Part shown: positions 56,012-64,000 of the stretch, piece by piece
Layout of the letters: each line of letters begins with the position of its first letter
How positions within the stretch are numbered: position 1 is the stretch's first letter
NCBI RefSeq assembly: GCF_016862575.1
Contig: NZ_BONF01000045.1
Span: 38,305 to 102,304 of the forward strand
DNA: 64,000 nt
Origin: Catellatospora bangladeshensis
Lineage (GTDB): Bacteria; Actinomycetota; Actinomycetes; Mycobacteriales; Micromonosporaceae
Direction: 5' to 3'
Translations under genes and position numbers: made by a program
The notes under the pieces: model-generated
Database searches by the model: none
Told to the model about the DNA's origin: nothing
The model's input: only the letters and a program-made list of their open reading frames with translations

Positions 56012-56409
56012 GCGTGACGGCGGCACCGGCGGGCTCCCGCAGCATCGACGAGATCCTGGCCGAGGCCCGGACCCGGCTGGACCGGCTCGACCCGCGGCAG
56101 GCGCATCAGGCGGCCGCGGAGGGTGCGGTGCTGGTGGACATCAGGCCCGCCGCGCAGCGCGCCGCGCACGGGGAGATCCCCGGCGCGCTGATCGTCGAGC
56201 GCAACGTGCTGGAGTGGCGGTTCGACCCGCGCAGCGACGCCCGGCTGCCCGTCGCCGGGGCGTACGACCTGCCCGTGGTCGTGTTCTGCCAGGAGGGCTA
56301 CACCTCGTCGCTGGCCGCCGCGTCGCTGCAGGACCTGGGCCTGCACCGGGCGACCGACCTGGCCGGCGGGTTCGCCGCGTGGCAGGCCGCGGGGCTGCCG
56401 GTCGGCTGA
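56008..56409 (+). CDS. Rhodanese-like sulfurtransferase
   Basis: This 133-residue protein has the active-site loop VVFCQEGYTSSLAAASL with the catalytic Cys, and GALIVERNVLEWRFDP near the middle, both as in single-domain rhodaneses. GTG 56008 overlaps the dioxygenase stop (GTGA). Rhodaneses carry sulfane sulfur, so pairing with a cysteine dioxygenase-type enzyme suggests persulfide or thiosulfate metabolism. The family is often found with such dioxygenases, sometimes fused. Confidence 0.88.
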   Translation: MSVTAAPAGSRSIDEILAEARTRLDRLDPRQAHQAAAEGAVLVDIRPAAQRAAHGEIPGALIVERNVLEWRFDPRSDARLPVAGAYDLPVVVFCQEGYTSSLAAASLQDLGLHRATDLAGGFAAWQAAGLPVG

Positions 56410-56491
56410 CCGGTCCAATCTCGATCTTGCGAGTGCGCGGTGGCCGTGGCAGGCTGCGGGAGGCCCGGTCATCGAGGAGGAGGGCGCGACA

Positions 56492-57283
56492 ATGGCAGTC
56501 GACCCCCGGACGCTGATCCACGATTGGGACAGCTGGCACGCCGAGCGCGAGGCCGAGCTGCGCGCGCCGCACGGCTGGCTGAGCCTCACCGCGCTGCACT
56601 GGCTGGACGCCGAGCCGGCCGCCTTCCCCGGCGCCCCCGGCCGCTGGAGTGTGCACCCCGACGGGGTCCTGCTGCACGCCGAGCCCGGGGACGGGCTGAG
56701 CCACGGCGGCGGGGCGATCGAGGGCGAGCTGGTGCTCAGCCCGGCCGAGGGTGGCGCGGGCGTGACCCTGCAGCACGGCGAGCGCCTGGTGGAGGTCATC
56801 CAGCGCGGCGGCGCGTACGCGCTGCGCGTGCGCGACCCGCAGGCGCCGACCCGGACCGCGTTCACCGGCGTGCCCGCCTTCACGCCGGATGCGCGCTGGG
56901 TGCTGGACGCGAGCTTCGAGGCGTACGCGCAGCCGCGCAGGATGACCGTGGGCGCGGTCGTGCCGGGCCTGACCCACGAGCAGACCGCGCGCGGCGTGCT
57001 GCGGTTCGAGCTGGACGGGGTGGCCCACGCGCTGACCGCGATGGACGCCGGTGACGGCGGGCTGTCCGTGCTGTTCCGTGACGCGACCAGCGGCGTGAGC
57101 ACGCACGGCGGCGCCCGCTCGGTGTCGGTGGACGAGCCAGGTGACGACGGCGCCGTGGTGCTCGACTTCAACCGCGCGGTCAACCTGCCCTGCGCGTTCA
57201 CCGACTACGGCACGTGCCCGCTGCCGCCGGCGGAGAACGTGCTGCCGGTCGCGGTCGAGGCGGGCGAGCGCCACCCGCGCTGA
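56492..57283 (+). CDS. DUF1684 family protein
   Basis: This 263-residue soluble protein matches DUF1684: it opens RTLIHDWDSWHAEREAELR and ends with the family block DFNRAVNLPCAFTDYGTC followed by PLPPAENVLPVAVEAGE. The Pro-Pro and Cys positions suggest a conserved fold rather than a known active site. The start is ATG 56492, preceded by GAGGAGGAGGG. No function is established to my knowledge. Confidence 0.88.
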   Translation: MAVDPRTLIHDWDSWHAEREAELRAPHGWLSLTALHWLDAEPAAFPGAPGRWSVHPDGVLLHAEPGDGLSHGGGAIEGELVLSPAEGGAGVTLQHGERLVEVIQRGGAYALRVRDPQAPTRTAFTGVPAFTPDARWVLDASFEAYAQPRRMTVGAVVPGLTHEQTARGVLRFELDGVAHALTAMDAGDGGLSVLFRDATSGVSTHGGARSVSVDEPGDDGAVVLDFNRAVNLPCAFTDYGTCPLPPAENVLPVAVEAGERHPR

Positions 57284-57287
57284 CCGC

Positions 57288-57527
57288 CTACCAGTGGCTG
57301 CCGCCGTGGCCCGCCTCGGCGTGGTGCAGCTGCTTCTTCAGCTTGCGCGGCATCCGTTCCTTCTTGTGCCGGCCCGCGTTGTGCGGGTGCGGTTCGAAGT
57401 CGGCCAGCGCCTGGAGGCCGTTCGGGGCCTCGTGCTGGTGCCTGCGGCGGCGGGCCACCAGCGCGGCGGCCCCGGCCGCGGCGGCCGACAGCAGCCCGGC
57501 GGTGATCCAGGTCGACTTGCTTGCCAT
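57288..57527 (-). CDS. Small protein with a membrane helix and basic/His-rich tail
   Basis: This 79-residue protein has one hydrophobic helix (TWITAGLLSAAAAGAAALVA) followed by a basic, His-rich tail (RRRRHQHEAPNG and KKERMPRKLKKQLHH). ATG 57527 is chosen over 57533 because AGGAG is spaced 6 bases from 57527 but directly abuts 57533. It ends 4 bp past the convergent DUF1684 gene. I do not recognise a family. Confidence 0.65.
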   Translation of the reverse strand: MASKSTWITAGLLSAAAAGAAALVARRRRHQHEAPNGLQALADFEPHPHNAGRHKKERMPRKLKKQLHHAEAGHGGSHW

Positions 57528-57618
57528 CGCCATCTCCTCATGTCGCCTGCGCTCGACCTTAGTCCGTTCGGCGCTGATATGAGCCGATTTGCCGCTCTGG
57601 CGGGAGGCGTTACATGAG

Positions 57619-57654
57619 CGAAGCTCCCGTGCCGGCAGCGGCACGGGAGCTTCG
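57619..57654 (-). terminator. Terminator of the FKBP gene
   Basis: A perfect 16-bp stem (57619-57634 with 57639-57654) closes a GCAG loop, 17 bp past the FKBP stop codon. The outer arm CGAAGCTCCCG is identical to that at 50738. Confidence 0.85.
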
Positions 57655-57670
57655 ATGACGAACGGGGTGG

Positions 57671-58375
57671 TCAGCTCGCGGAGACGCCGAGCACGTCGAC
57701 CACGAACCGCAGCGGGCCGGGCAGGCGGGAGTCGGGGCCGTCGCCGTAGGCCAGGTCCGCCGGGATGTCCAGCTGGACCCGGCTGCCCACCTTCACGCCG
57801 ACCAGGCCCTGGTCCCAGCCCTTGATGACGGAGCCGGTGCCGACCGGGGTCGTGAAGGCCTCGCTGCGGTTCCAGGAGGCGTCGAACTCCTCGCCGGTGA
57901 CGTACTTGACGCCGACGTAGTTCACGGTGACGGTGTCGCCCGCCTTGACCGGAGCGCCCTTGCCCTCGACCAGCGTGGTCACCTTGAGCGTCTTCAGGTC
58001 GCCCGAGCCCTTGGTGACCGCGGGCTTGGTCTTGAGCGCCGGGTCGGCGCCCGCGGGCAGCGGCGGGAACTCCGCGTTGGCGGCCGGGGCGGTCGGGGCC
58101 GCGTTCGGGTCCTCGGCCGGGGCCGTCGCCGACGCGTTCGGGGTGGACGCCGTGGACTGGTCCGTGCCGTTGTCCCGGAACACGAGGAAGGCGAGGCCGA
58201 TCATCAGCGCCACGCCGACGAACGTGCCGCCGACCGCCATGAACGCCTTACGGCGGCGGGCCGCCCTGGCCGCCGCGACGCGGGCCTCGCGCCGCTCCGC
58301 CTTGGTCGGCTTCCTGCTCTCGGCCGGTTGCGCCTTCGCCCGGTCCTTCACCTGCTCGCTCACGAGTCCTCGCAT
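57671..58375 (-). CDS. FKBP-type peptidyl-prolyl isomerase, membrane-anchored
   Basis: This 234-residue protein has a basic cytoplasmic N-terminus, a membrane helix (FMAVGGTFVGVALMIGLAFL, about residues 45-65), a low-complexity Ala/Pro/Thr linker and a C-terminal FKBP domain (VTVNYVGVKYVTGEEFDASW, SVIKGWDQGLVGVKVGSRV, DIPADLAYGD). The catalytic pocket residues Tyr, Phe, Asp and Trp are present. The start is ATG 58375; GTG 58363 with GAGGA 3 bases upstream is a credible alternative. It should assist folding outside the membrane. Confidence 0.92.
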   Translation of the reverse strand: MRGLVSEQVKDRAKAQPAESRKPTKAERREARVAAARAARRRKAFMAVGGTFVGVALMIGLAFLVFRDNGTDQSTASTPNASATAPAEDPNAAPTAPAANAEFPPLPAGADPALKTKPAVTKGSGDLKTLKVTTLVEGKGAPVKAGDTVTVNYVGVKYVTGEEFDASWNRSEAFTTPVGTGSVIKGWDQGLVGVKVGSRVQLDIPADLAYGDGPDSRLPGPLRFVVDVLGVSAS

Positions 58376-58456
58376 CTACGCCGCGCCTGGATGACTGCGC
58401 CGCGACCCTGTCGCGGCCGGACACACGCTACCCGGTCCGGGCCGCTCGCGCGCGGT

Positions 58457-59437
58457 TCACTGGAAGCCCGCCACGCGGTGCGGCACGTACGGCTCCTCCA
58501 GCGCGGCGACCTCCTCGGCGCTGAGCACGAGGTCGAGCGCGGCGACCGCGTCGTCCAGGTGCTGCGGCTTCGTGGCGCCCACGATCGGCGCGGTCACCCC
58601 GGGACGGCTCGCCACCCAGGCCAGCGCCACCTGCGCCCGAGGCACCCCGCGCTGCTCCGCGATCCGGGCCACCCGCGCGATGATCTCGGCGTCAGCCGCC
58701 TCCGATGCGCCGTAGAGGCCGTCGCCGAAGGCGTCGTCCTTGGTCCGCGCGGTGACCGCGTCGGGATCGCGGGTCAGCCGGCCGCGGGCCAGCGGGCTCC
58801 ACGGGATGACGCCGATCCCCTCGGCGAGGCAGAGCGGCAGCATCTCCCGCTCCTCCTCGCGGTAGATCAGGTTGTAGTGGTTCTGCATGGTGGCGAAGCG
58901 GGTCCAGCCGTGCTGATCGGCCAGGTAGAGAGCCTTGGCGAACTGCCAGGCGTACATCGAGGACGCGCCGATGTAGCGGGCCTTGCCGGCCTTCACCACG
59001 TCGTGCAGCGCCTCCAGGGTCTCCTCCAGCGGGGTCGCCGGGTCGAACCGGTGGATCTGGTACAGGTCCACGTAGTCGGTGCCGAGCCGCCGCAGGCTGT
59101 GGTCCAGCTCCGCGATGATCGCCTTGCGGGACAGGCCGCGCCCGTTGGCACCCTCCCGCATCACGCCCCACACCTTGGTCGCGACGACCACCTCGTCGCG
59201 GTCGGCGAAGTCGCGCAGCGCCCGGCCCAGGATCTCCTCGCTGCTGCCCAGCGAGTACACGTTGGCGGTGTCGAAGAAGTTGACGCCCAGCTCCAGCGCC
59301 CGGCGGATGAACGGGCGCGCCTCGTCCTCGGGCAGGGACCAGCTGTGGCTGCCGCGGCCCGGCTCGCCGTAGCTCATGCAGCCCAGCGACAGCCGGGACA
59401 CGTCCAGGCCGGTACGGCCCAGCTTCACGTACTCCAT
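58457..59437 (-). CDS. Aldo/keto reductase
   Basis: This 326-residue NADPH-dependent TIM-barrel enzyme opens MEYVKLGRTGLDVSRLSLG. The catalytic tetrad is visible as Asp and Tyr in FFDTANVYSLGSSEEIL, Lys in VVVATKVWG, and His in LYQIHRFDPATP. ATG 59437 is chosen because the conserved KLGRTGL opening follows it; the frame runs further upstream. It belongs to the AKR11/12-like general reductase group, and its substrate cannot be named. Confidence 0.93.
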   Translation of the reverse strand: MEYVKLGRTGLDVSRLSLGCMSYGEPGRGSHSWSLPEDEARPFIRRALELGVNFFDTANVYSLGSSEEILGRALRDFADRDEVVVATKVWGVMREGANGRGLSRKAIIAELDHSLRRLGTDYVDLYQIHRFDPATPLEETLEALHDVVKAGKARYIGASSMYAWQFAKALYLADQHGWTRFATMQNHYNLIYREEEREMLPLCLAEGIGVIPWSPLARGRLTRDPDAVTARTKDDAFGDGLYGASEAADAEIIARVARIAEQRGVPRAQVALAWVASRPGVTAPIVGATKPQHLDDAVAALDLVLSAEEVAALEEPYVPHRVAGFQ

Positions 59438-59450
59438 ACCGCTAGATCCT

Positions 59451-60731
59451 TCACGCTCGGGCGGTGGCACGCGAGAGGTCGGCGAAGAATCCGGGGTAGG
59501 TCTTCGCCACACAGCGCGGGTCGTCGATCTCGATGCCGGCCGACCGCAGCCCGAGCAGGGACAGGCTCATCGCCATCCGGTGGTCGCCGTATGTGGCGAA
59601 CCGGGTCGGCGCCGGGGCGCCCGGGTTGATGGTGAAGCCGTCGTCGTGCTCCTGCGCGTCGATGCCGGCCCGGCGCAGCTCGGTGACGACGGCGGCGAGC
59701 CGGTCGGTCTCCTTGTGGCGGATGAAGCCGATGCCGCGCACCCGGGTCGGGCCGTCGGCGTGCACGGCCACCGCGGCCAGCGTCTGCGCCGTGTCGGAGA
59801 TGTCGGCCATGTCGACGTCCACGCCGCGCAGCGTGCCGGTGCCGGTCACGGTGATGCCGTCGGCGTCGCGCGAGACCCGGGCGCCCATGCGCTCCAGCAC
59901 GTCGGCGAAGCGCACGTCGCCCTGCAGGCTGGCCGCGCCGAGCCCGGCCACCGTGATGCGCCCGCCGGTGATCGCCGCCGCGGCCAGGAAGTACGAGGCG
60001 GCGCTCGCGTCGGGCTCGATCGCGTACTCCGCCGCGCGGTAGCGGCCGGGGGCGGCGCCCAGCCCGTCGGCGTCCACCCCGAACGCGGACATCACGGCGG
60101 CGGTCATGGTCACGTACGGCACCGACACCAGTGCGGAGGTCAGCTCGACGGCCAGCCCTTGCGGCATCAGCGGCGCGGCCATCAGCAGCCCCGACAGGAA
60201 CTGGCTGGACAGGTGGCCCGGCAGCGGGACCCGGCCGCGGTGCACCGGACCGGTCACCGCCAGCGGCAGCCGTCCCGCCTCGGCGGGCTCCTCGACCTGC
60301 GCGCCCAGCGCGCGCAGCGCCTCCACCAGCGGCCCGAACGGGCGGGCCCGCAGCTGCGCGTCGCCGTCCAGCACGCCGCGGGCCGGGCGCAGGGCCAGCG
60401 TGGGCAGCAGGAAGCGCGCGGTGGTGCCGGACTGGTTGGCGTACAGGGTGACCGGGCCGCTGGCGGTGCGCGGGTCGGTGCCGCGGACCTTCACCGTGGT
60501 GGCGGCCTCGTCCACCTCGACCTCGGCCCCCAGCGCGGTGATCGCGCCGAGCATGGCCCGGGTGTCGTCGGCGAACAGCACACCGGTCAGCGTGCTCGTG
60601 CCCTCGGCGAGCGCGGCGCACAGCAGGGCGCGGTTGGTGATGGACTTGGAGCCGGGCGGGCGCAGCGTGGCGTCCGGCGGCTGCTCCACCGGCGACAGCG
60701 CGAGCACGGGCGGCAGGGAGGCGGTCGACAC
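59451..60731 (-). CDS. aroA: 3-phosphoshikimate 1-carboxyvinyltransferase (EPSP synthase)
   Basis: This 426-residue shikimate-pathway enzyme joins phosphoenolpyruvate to shikimate-3-phosphate. Conserved motifs are RPPGSKSITNRALL near the N-terminus, ANQSGTTARFLLPTL near residue 95, SSQFLSGLLMAAPL, GIGFIRHKETDRLAAV and YGDHRMAMSLSLL near the C-terminus. GTG 60731 (VSTASLPPV) fits the family length; the frame upstream continues to 60779. The gene lies 13 bp downstream of the aldo/keto reductase start region on the same strand. Confidence 0.95.
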   Translation of the reverse strand: MSTASLPPVLALSPVEQPPDATLRPPGSKSITNRALLCAALAEGTSTLTGVLFADDTRAMLGAITALGAEVEVDEAATTVKVRGTDPRTASGPVTLYANQSGTTARFLLPTLALRPARGVLDGDAQLRARPFGPLVEALRALGAQVEEPAEAGRLPLAVTGPVHRGRVPLPGHLSSQFLSGLLMAAPLMPQGLAVELTSALVSVPYVTMTAAVMSAFGVDADGLGAAPGRYRAAEYAIEPDASAASYFLAAAAITGGRITVAGLGAASLQGDVRFADVLERMGARVSRDADGITVTGTGTLRGVDVDMADISDTAQTLAAVAVHADGPTRVRGIGFIRHKETDRLAAVVTELRRAGIDAQEHDDGFTINPGAPAPTRFATYGDHRMAMSLSLLGLRSAGIEIDDPRCVAKTYPGFFADLSRATARA

Positions 60732-60798
60732 GCGCCGAAGTATGCCCCTCGGGTCCGGCCGCCACGGCCCGTTACCCACTCTCTGAGATCACCGCTGG

Positions 60799-61947
60799 TC
60801 AGCGGTCCGGATAGAGGGCCTTGGCGAGTTCCCCGAAGAGCGGGGTGGCGTGGTCGGTGTCCAGGTCGGAGCGGTTGATCTCGACGACGATGGTGGCGCC
60901 GGTCTCGGGCAGGAAGAACATGGCGGAGTTGTACCCGAGGATGGTGCCGTTGTGGCCGAGGTAGCCGTCCACGTCGGCGATGCCGAGGCCGTACGACACG
61001 GCGGCGCCCGGCGTCAGCGGCACCGTGCGCAGCCGCTCCCGCTGCATGCGCTCGCTGAGCAGCGCCCCGCGGGCCAGCTCGGCGGCCCAGATGCGCAGGT
61101 CGTGCAGGTTGGACACCATCGCCCCGGCGGCTCCGGCGTAGCCGGGATTGGAGTAGGTGACGTCGCGGGCCGTGCCGGCGCCGCCCGGATCCGGCCTGTC
61201 GTCGTAGCCACGCGCGAACGGCGCCGGCAGGGTGGCCGTCGCCGGATAGCTGGTGTTGTCGAGCCGCAGCTTGGCGACGATCTCGTCCTCGATCCAGTCG
61301 CCGATCGGCCGTCCGGTGACCCGCTCCAGCACCAGCTCCAGCAGGATGTAGTTGGTGTCGGAGTAGTGGAAGGCGGTGCCTGGCGCGAAGTACGGGTCGT
61401 GCGCGCGGGCGATGTCCAGCGCGTCCTGCGGCCCGAACGAGCCGGTCGGGTCGGCCTGGTAGCGGGCGATGAAGGCGGCGTCCTCGGTGTAGCTGTAGAT
61501 GCCGGAGGTCATGCCGAGCAGCTGCCGGATCGTGATCGCGTTGCCGTCCGGCCAGTCGACGTAGCGGCTGAGCGGGTCGTCGAGGCCGAGCAGCCCGCGG
61601 TCGGCGAGCTGCAGGATCGCGGTGCCGGTGAAGGTCTTGGTGATGCTGGCGACGCGCATCCGGTCGGCGGCGTTCATCGGCCGCCCGGTCTCCTGATCGG
61701 ACAGCCCGACCACGCAGATCCAGCTGCCCCGGCCGGGCACGAACACTCCGGCGACCACGCCGGGCGCCTTCGCGGCCTCGCGCGTGCGGTCGACCGCGGA
61801 CTTCATCAGGTCGCGCTCGGCCGCGGTGAAACCGAAGGCGGCCTGCGGGCAGTCACCCGGGGCCGCGGCACGGGCGGGGAACAGCCCGATGGTCAGCGTC
61901 AGCGCCGCCGCGGCGGCCAGCGCCACCATCATGTGCCAGCTCTTCAC
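60799..61947 (-). CDS. Serine beta-lactamase-like hydrolase, exported
   Basis: This 382-residue protein of the class C beta-lactamase/esterase/D-alanyl carboxypeptidase family starts at GTG 61947 behind GGGGGA. It has a signal peptide (VKSWHMMVALAAAAALTLTI, cleavage near PARA-AP). The nucleophile lies in RVASITKTFTGTA (SxxK), the Tyr motif in FHYSDTNYILLELV (YxN), and the third motif in YLGHNGTILGYNSA. It probably hydrolyses cell-wall peptides or esters outside the cell. It is not clearly a beta-lactamase. Confidence 0.92.
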   Translation of the reverse strand: MKSWHMMVALAAAAALTLTIGLFPARAAAPGDCPQAAFGFTAAERDLMKSAVDRTREAAKAPGVVAGVFVPGRGSWICVVGLSDQETGRPMNAADRMRVASITKTFTGTAILQLADRGLLGLDDPLSRYVDWPDGNAITIRQLLGMTSGIYSYTEDAAFIARYQADPTGSFGPQDALDIARAHDPYFAPGTAFHYSDTNYILLELVLERVTGRPIGDWIEDEIVAKLRLDNTSYPATATLPAPFARGYDDRPDPGGAGTARDVTYSNPGYAGAAGAMVSNLHDLRIWAAELARGALLSERMQRERLRTVPLTPGAAVSYGLGIADVDGYLGHNGTILGYNSAMFFLPETGATIVVEINRSDLDTDHATPLFGELAKALYPDR

Positions 61948-62141
61948 ACCCGTTTCCCCCGTCCTGTCGGGGCGCGTCGCCCGTCCGGGCGGAACCGGCA
62001 CACCGTGCCGCGCGACGGCGGCGGGACCGGCCGATTCCGGGGCACAGCCGTCATCGCCAGTCTACCGGCGCCAACCCACCAACACGGACAAACCGCCGAG
62101 TCGTGTCAGCGTCACCGCGACGGCTCCCGCCACTGCCCGGA

Positions 62142-62738
62142 TCAGTGCCGCCGCGACGCCTCCAGCAGCAGCAGGACCAGGCCCGCGAGCGCGTCGGCGG
62201 TCTGCTCGGCGGGGCGCAGCGGCAGCACGATGTGGCTGACCACCAGCCGGATCACGGTGTCCACGGCGAACGTCAGGTCCTCGGCGGGCAGCGGCGGCAG
62301 ATGCGCGGCCGCCCACTCCAGCAGCGGCACCGCCGCCTGCGCCATGACCACGTCGGAGCGGGTCGTCAGGTATGCCAGGAGCGGGTCCGCGCCGCCCCGC
62401 GAGCTGGTCAGGATCACCCGGATCAGCGGGTTGACCGCCGCCTCGTCCAGGGTGAACCGCACCGCCGCGGCGACCGCGCTGCGCACCTGCCCACCGTGCG
62501 CGAACAGCGCCTCCCGCACCCCGGCGACGAATCGCTGGATCTCCGCGTCGGCCATCGCGTCGGCCAGCCCGGCGCGGCCGCCGTACTCGTTGTAGACGGT
62601 CTGGCGGCTCACCCCGGCCAGCTCGGCCACGGTGGACATGCGCACCGCCGCCCAGCCCCTGGTCACGGTGAGCTGCCGCGCGGCGGCCACGATCGCGGCC
62701 CGGGTGGCGTCCCGGTCCGGCCTGCTGACGGTCAACAT
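62142..62738 (-). CDS. TetR-family transcription regulator
   Basis: This 198-residue repressor has the N-terminal helix-turn-helix STVAELAGVSRQTVYNEYGG and a larger ligand-binding helical domain. The start is ATG 62738. It is divergent from the AlkB-type hydroxylase gene at 62823 across 84 bp, the usual arrangement for a repressor and its target. It most likely represses that gene and responds to an alkane or fatty-acid-like ligand. Confidence 0.93.
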   Translation of the reverse strand: MLTVSRPDRDATRAAIVAAARQLTVTRGWAAVRMSTVAELAGVSRQTVYNEYGGRAGLADAMADAEIQRFVAGVREALFAHGGQVRSAVAAAVRFTLDEAAVNPLIRVILTSSRGGADPLLAYLTTRSDVVMAQAAVPLLEWAAAHLPPLPAEDLTFAVDTVIRLVVSHIVLPLRPAEQTADALAGLVLLLLEASRRH

Positions 62739-62740
62739 CC

Positions 62741-62771
62741 CATGACTTTACAAAATACTCATGATTGTCAA
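62741..62771. promoter_or_regulatory. AT-rich divergent promoter/operator region
   Basis: TTTACAA (62747-62753) and TTGTCAA (62765-62771) form an imperfect inverted repeat in an AT-rich island between the TetR and AlkB genes. This is the most AT-rich stretch near those genes and a likely TetR operator. Confidence 0.5.
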
Positions 62772-62822
62772 CAGTCGATCGCGATGGGATTCTCGGCGTA
62801 CCCCCTCATCGTGGAGGCGTCC

Positions 62823-63980
62823 ATGAGCGACACCGTCTGGCGCGACCCCCGCCGCTTCCTCTGGCCCGCCGCCCTGCTCGTGCCCACGCTGCCCTTCCAG
62901 GGGCTCGCCGTGGCCCGGGGCGGCCACGAGTGGGGCTGGTGGATCACCCCGCTCGTCGTGTTCGGACTGATTCCGCTGGTCGACCTGCTGATCGGCGACG
63001 ACCGTGCCAACCCGCCCGACGAGGCGGTGGCCGCGCTGCAGGCCGACCGTTACTACCGCGTGCTCACCTACCTCTACCTCCCGCTTCAGTACGCGGCGCT
63101 GGCCGCCTGCTGCGCCGCCTGGGCCGCCGGCGGGCTGAGCTGGTTCGGGGCCACCGGGCTGGTGCTCAGCGTCGGCATCGTCAACGGCATCGCCATCAAC
63201 ACCGCCCACGAGCTGGGCCACAAGCGGGAGTGGCTGGAGCGCCGGCTGTCGAAGATCGCGCTCGCGCCCACCGGCTACGGCCACTTCTACGTCGAGCACA
63301 ACCGCGGCCACCACGTACGCGTCGCCACCCCGGACGATCCGGCCAGCGCCCGGCTGGGGGAGAGCTTCTGGGCGTTCCTGCCGCGTACGGTGCTGGGCAG
63401 CCTGCGCTCGGCCTGGCGGCTGGAGGCCGCGCGCTTCCGGCTGCGCGGCCGCAGCCCGTGGACCTGGCGCAACGACGTGCTCAGCGCCTGGTCGCTGACC
63501 GTGGTGCTGTTCGCCGCGCTCACGGCCTGGTTCGGGCCGGTGGTGCTGCCGCTGCTGCTGATGCAGGCCGTGGTCGGGTTCGGGCTGCTGGAGGTGGTCA
63601 ACTACCTGGAGCACTACGGCCTGTCCCGGCCGCGCAACCCGGCCGGGCGCTACGCCAAGGTGGACCCGCGGCACAGCTGGAACAGCGATCGCGTGGTCAC
63701 CAACGTGTTCCTGTTCCAGCTCCAGCGGCACAGCGACCACCACGCCAACCCGTTGCGCCGCTACCAGGCGCTGCGCAGCTTCGACGCCTCGCCGCAGCTG
63801 CCCGCCGGGTACGCCACCATGATCGTCGTAGCGCTGGTCCCGCCGCTGTGGCGGCACCTGATGGACCGGCGCGTGCTGGCCCACTACGGCGGCGACCTCG
63901 GCGCCGCCAACGTGCACCCACCCGCCCTGACCCGCCTCACCACCCGCCACCCGGCAGCCGCCCCGCGGCCAGGTTCATGA
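62823..63980 (+). CDS. AlkB-type membrane hydroxylase (alkane monooxygenase)
   Basis: This 385-residue di-iron membrane enzyme has the histidine boxes NTAHELGHKREWLE, VEHNRGHHVRVAT and LQRHSDHHANPLRR, together with the extra NYLEHYGLSRP motif that separates AlkB hydroxylases from desaturases. About six helices fill the rest. ATG 62823 lies 5 bases after GGAGG. AlkB enzymes hydroxylate the terminal methyl of alkanes or fatty acids with electrons from rubredoxin, and no rubredoxin gene is in the window. The gene runs to near the right edge. Confidence 0.93.
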   Translation: MSDTVWRDPRRFLWPAALLVPTLPFQGLAVARGGHEWGWWITPLVVFGLIPLVDLLIGDDRANPPDEAVAALQADRYYRVLTYLYLPLQYAALAACCAAWAAGGLSWFGATGLVLSVGIVNGIAINTAHELGHKREWLERRLSKIALAPTGYGHFYVEHNRGHHVRVATPDDPASARLGESFWAFLPRTVLGSLRSAWRLEAARFRLRGRSPWTWRNDVLSAWSLTVVLFAALTAWFGPVVLPLLLMQAVVGFGLLEVVNYLEHYGLSRPRNPAGRYAKVDPRHSWNSDRVVTNVFLFQLQRHSDHHANPLRRYQALRSFDASPQLPAGYATMIVVALVPPLWRHLMDRRVLAHYGGDLGAANVHPPALTRLTTRHPAAAPRPGS

Positions 63981-64000
63981 TCGGCGTTTCGTGTCAAGAT
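63977..64000. repeat. Intergenic palindrome, family 1, partial copy at window edge
   Basis: ATGATCGGCGTTTCGTGTCA (63977-63996) followed by AGAT repeats the left arm of the copy at 12027 almost exactly (ATGATCGCGGTTTCGTGTCA then AGAT). The right arm would lie beyond the window. Confidence 0.75.

Overview
The window is high-GC DNA with dense codon-biased genes, many GTG starts and frequent 1-8 bp start/stop overlaps. It carries a complete Pup-proteasome locus: mpa/arc, dop, pup, prcB, prcA, pafA, pafB and pafC. Around this lie trmI, tatA, tatC and a HelY-type helicase in an order close to the mycobacterial one. The organism is therefore an actinomycete. The gene content and the endonuclease inserted in the pup operon suggest Micromonosporaceae or a relative, but this is inference.

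Layout. (1) 1-8222, minus strand: a histidine kinase and response regulator, followed by two tandem FtsX-type ABC exporters; the last permease runs off the left edge. (2) 8245-14459: a RecB-like Fe-S nuclease, an M50 protease with CBS domains, TrmI, an unknown protein, a small ferredoxin and the proteasomal ATPase Mpa/ARC. (3) 14517-28727: an L-2-hydroxyglutarate oxidase and then a roughly 13 kb glycan/acyl island lying between mpa and dop. It holds two DegT aminotransferases, an NDP-sugar epimerase, two left-handed beta-helix acyltransferases, a GT4 glycosyltransferase, a Gfo/Idh/MocA dehydrogenase and an LPG-synthase-type membrane protein. It also holds a tightly overlapping operon of acyl carrier protein, SDR, acyl-AMP ligase, LuxE-like and LuxC-like proteins with no luciferase. 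(4) 29000-42152: dop, pup, an endonuclease VII-like gene overlapping prcB, prcB, prcA, a large membrane protein, pafA, a small membrane protein, a DUF3866 protein, pafB, pafC, a small TM/coiled-coil protein, tatA and tatC. (5) 42191-54214: a lipid kinase, a P450 with a ferredoxin-ferredoxin reductase fusion, a HAD hydrolase, HelY, an MHYT protein, a 5'-3' exonuclease, membrane proteins and a tandem Usp protein. (6) 54258-63980: acyl-CoA dehydrogenase, cysteine dioxygenase plus rhodanese, a DUF1684 protein, FKBP, aldo/keto reductase, AroA, a serine hydrolase, a TetR regulator and an AlkB-type membrane hydroxylase.

How the genes work together. Pup ends in GGQ, so Dop must deamidate it before PafA can ligate it to substrates. 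Mpa (C-terminal QYL) feeds pupylated proteins to the PrcA/PrcB core. PafB and PafC are WYL-domain DNA-damage regulators in mycobacteria, and several nuclease and helicase genes sit beside them. The glycan island plausibly makes an acylated or amino-sugar-bearing surface glycan, with the Lux-type enzymes making or transferring an acyl group or aldehyde.

Dispersed palindromes that share a TTTCGTGTCA / TGACACGAAA core, plus a second GATC-rich hairpin type, lie only in intergenic gaps and look like a REP-like repeat family. I saw no tRNA, rRNA, CRISPR array or insertion sequence.
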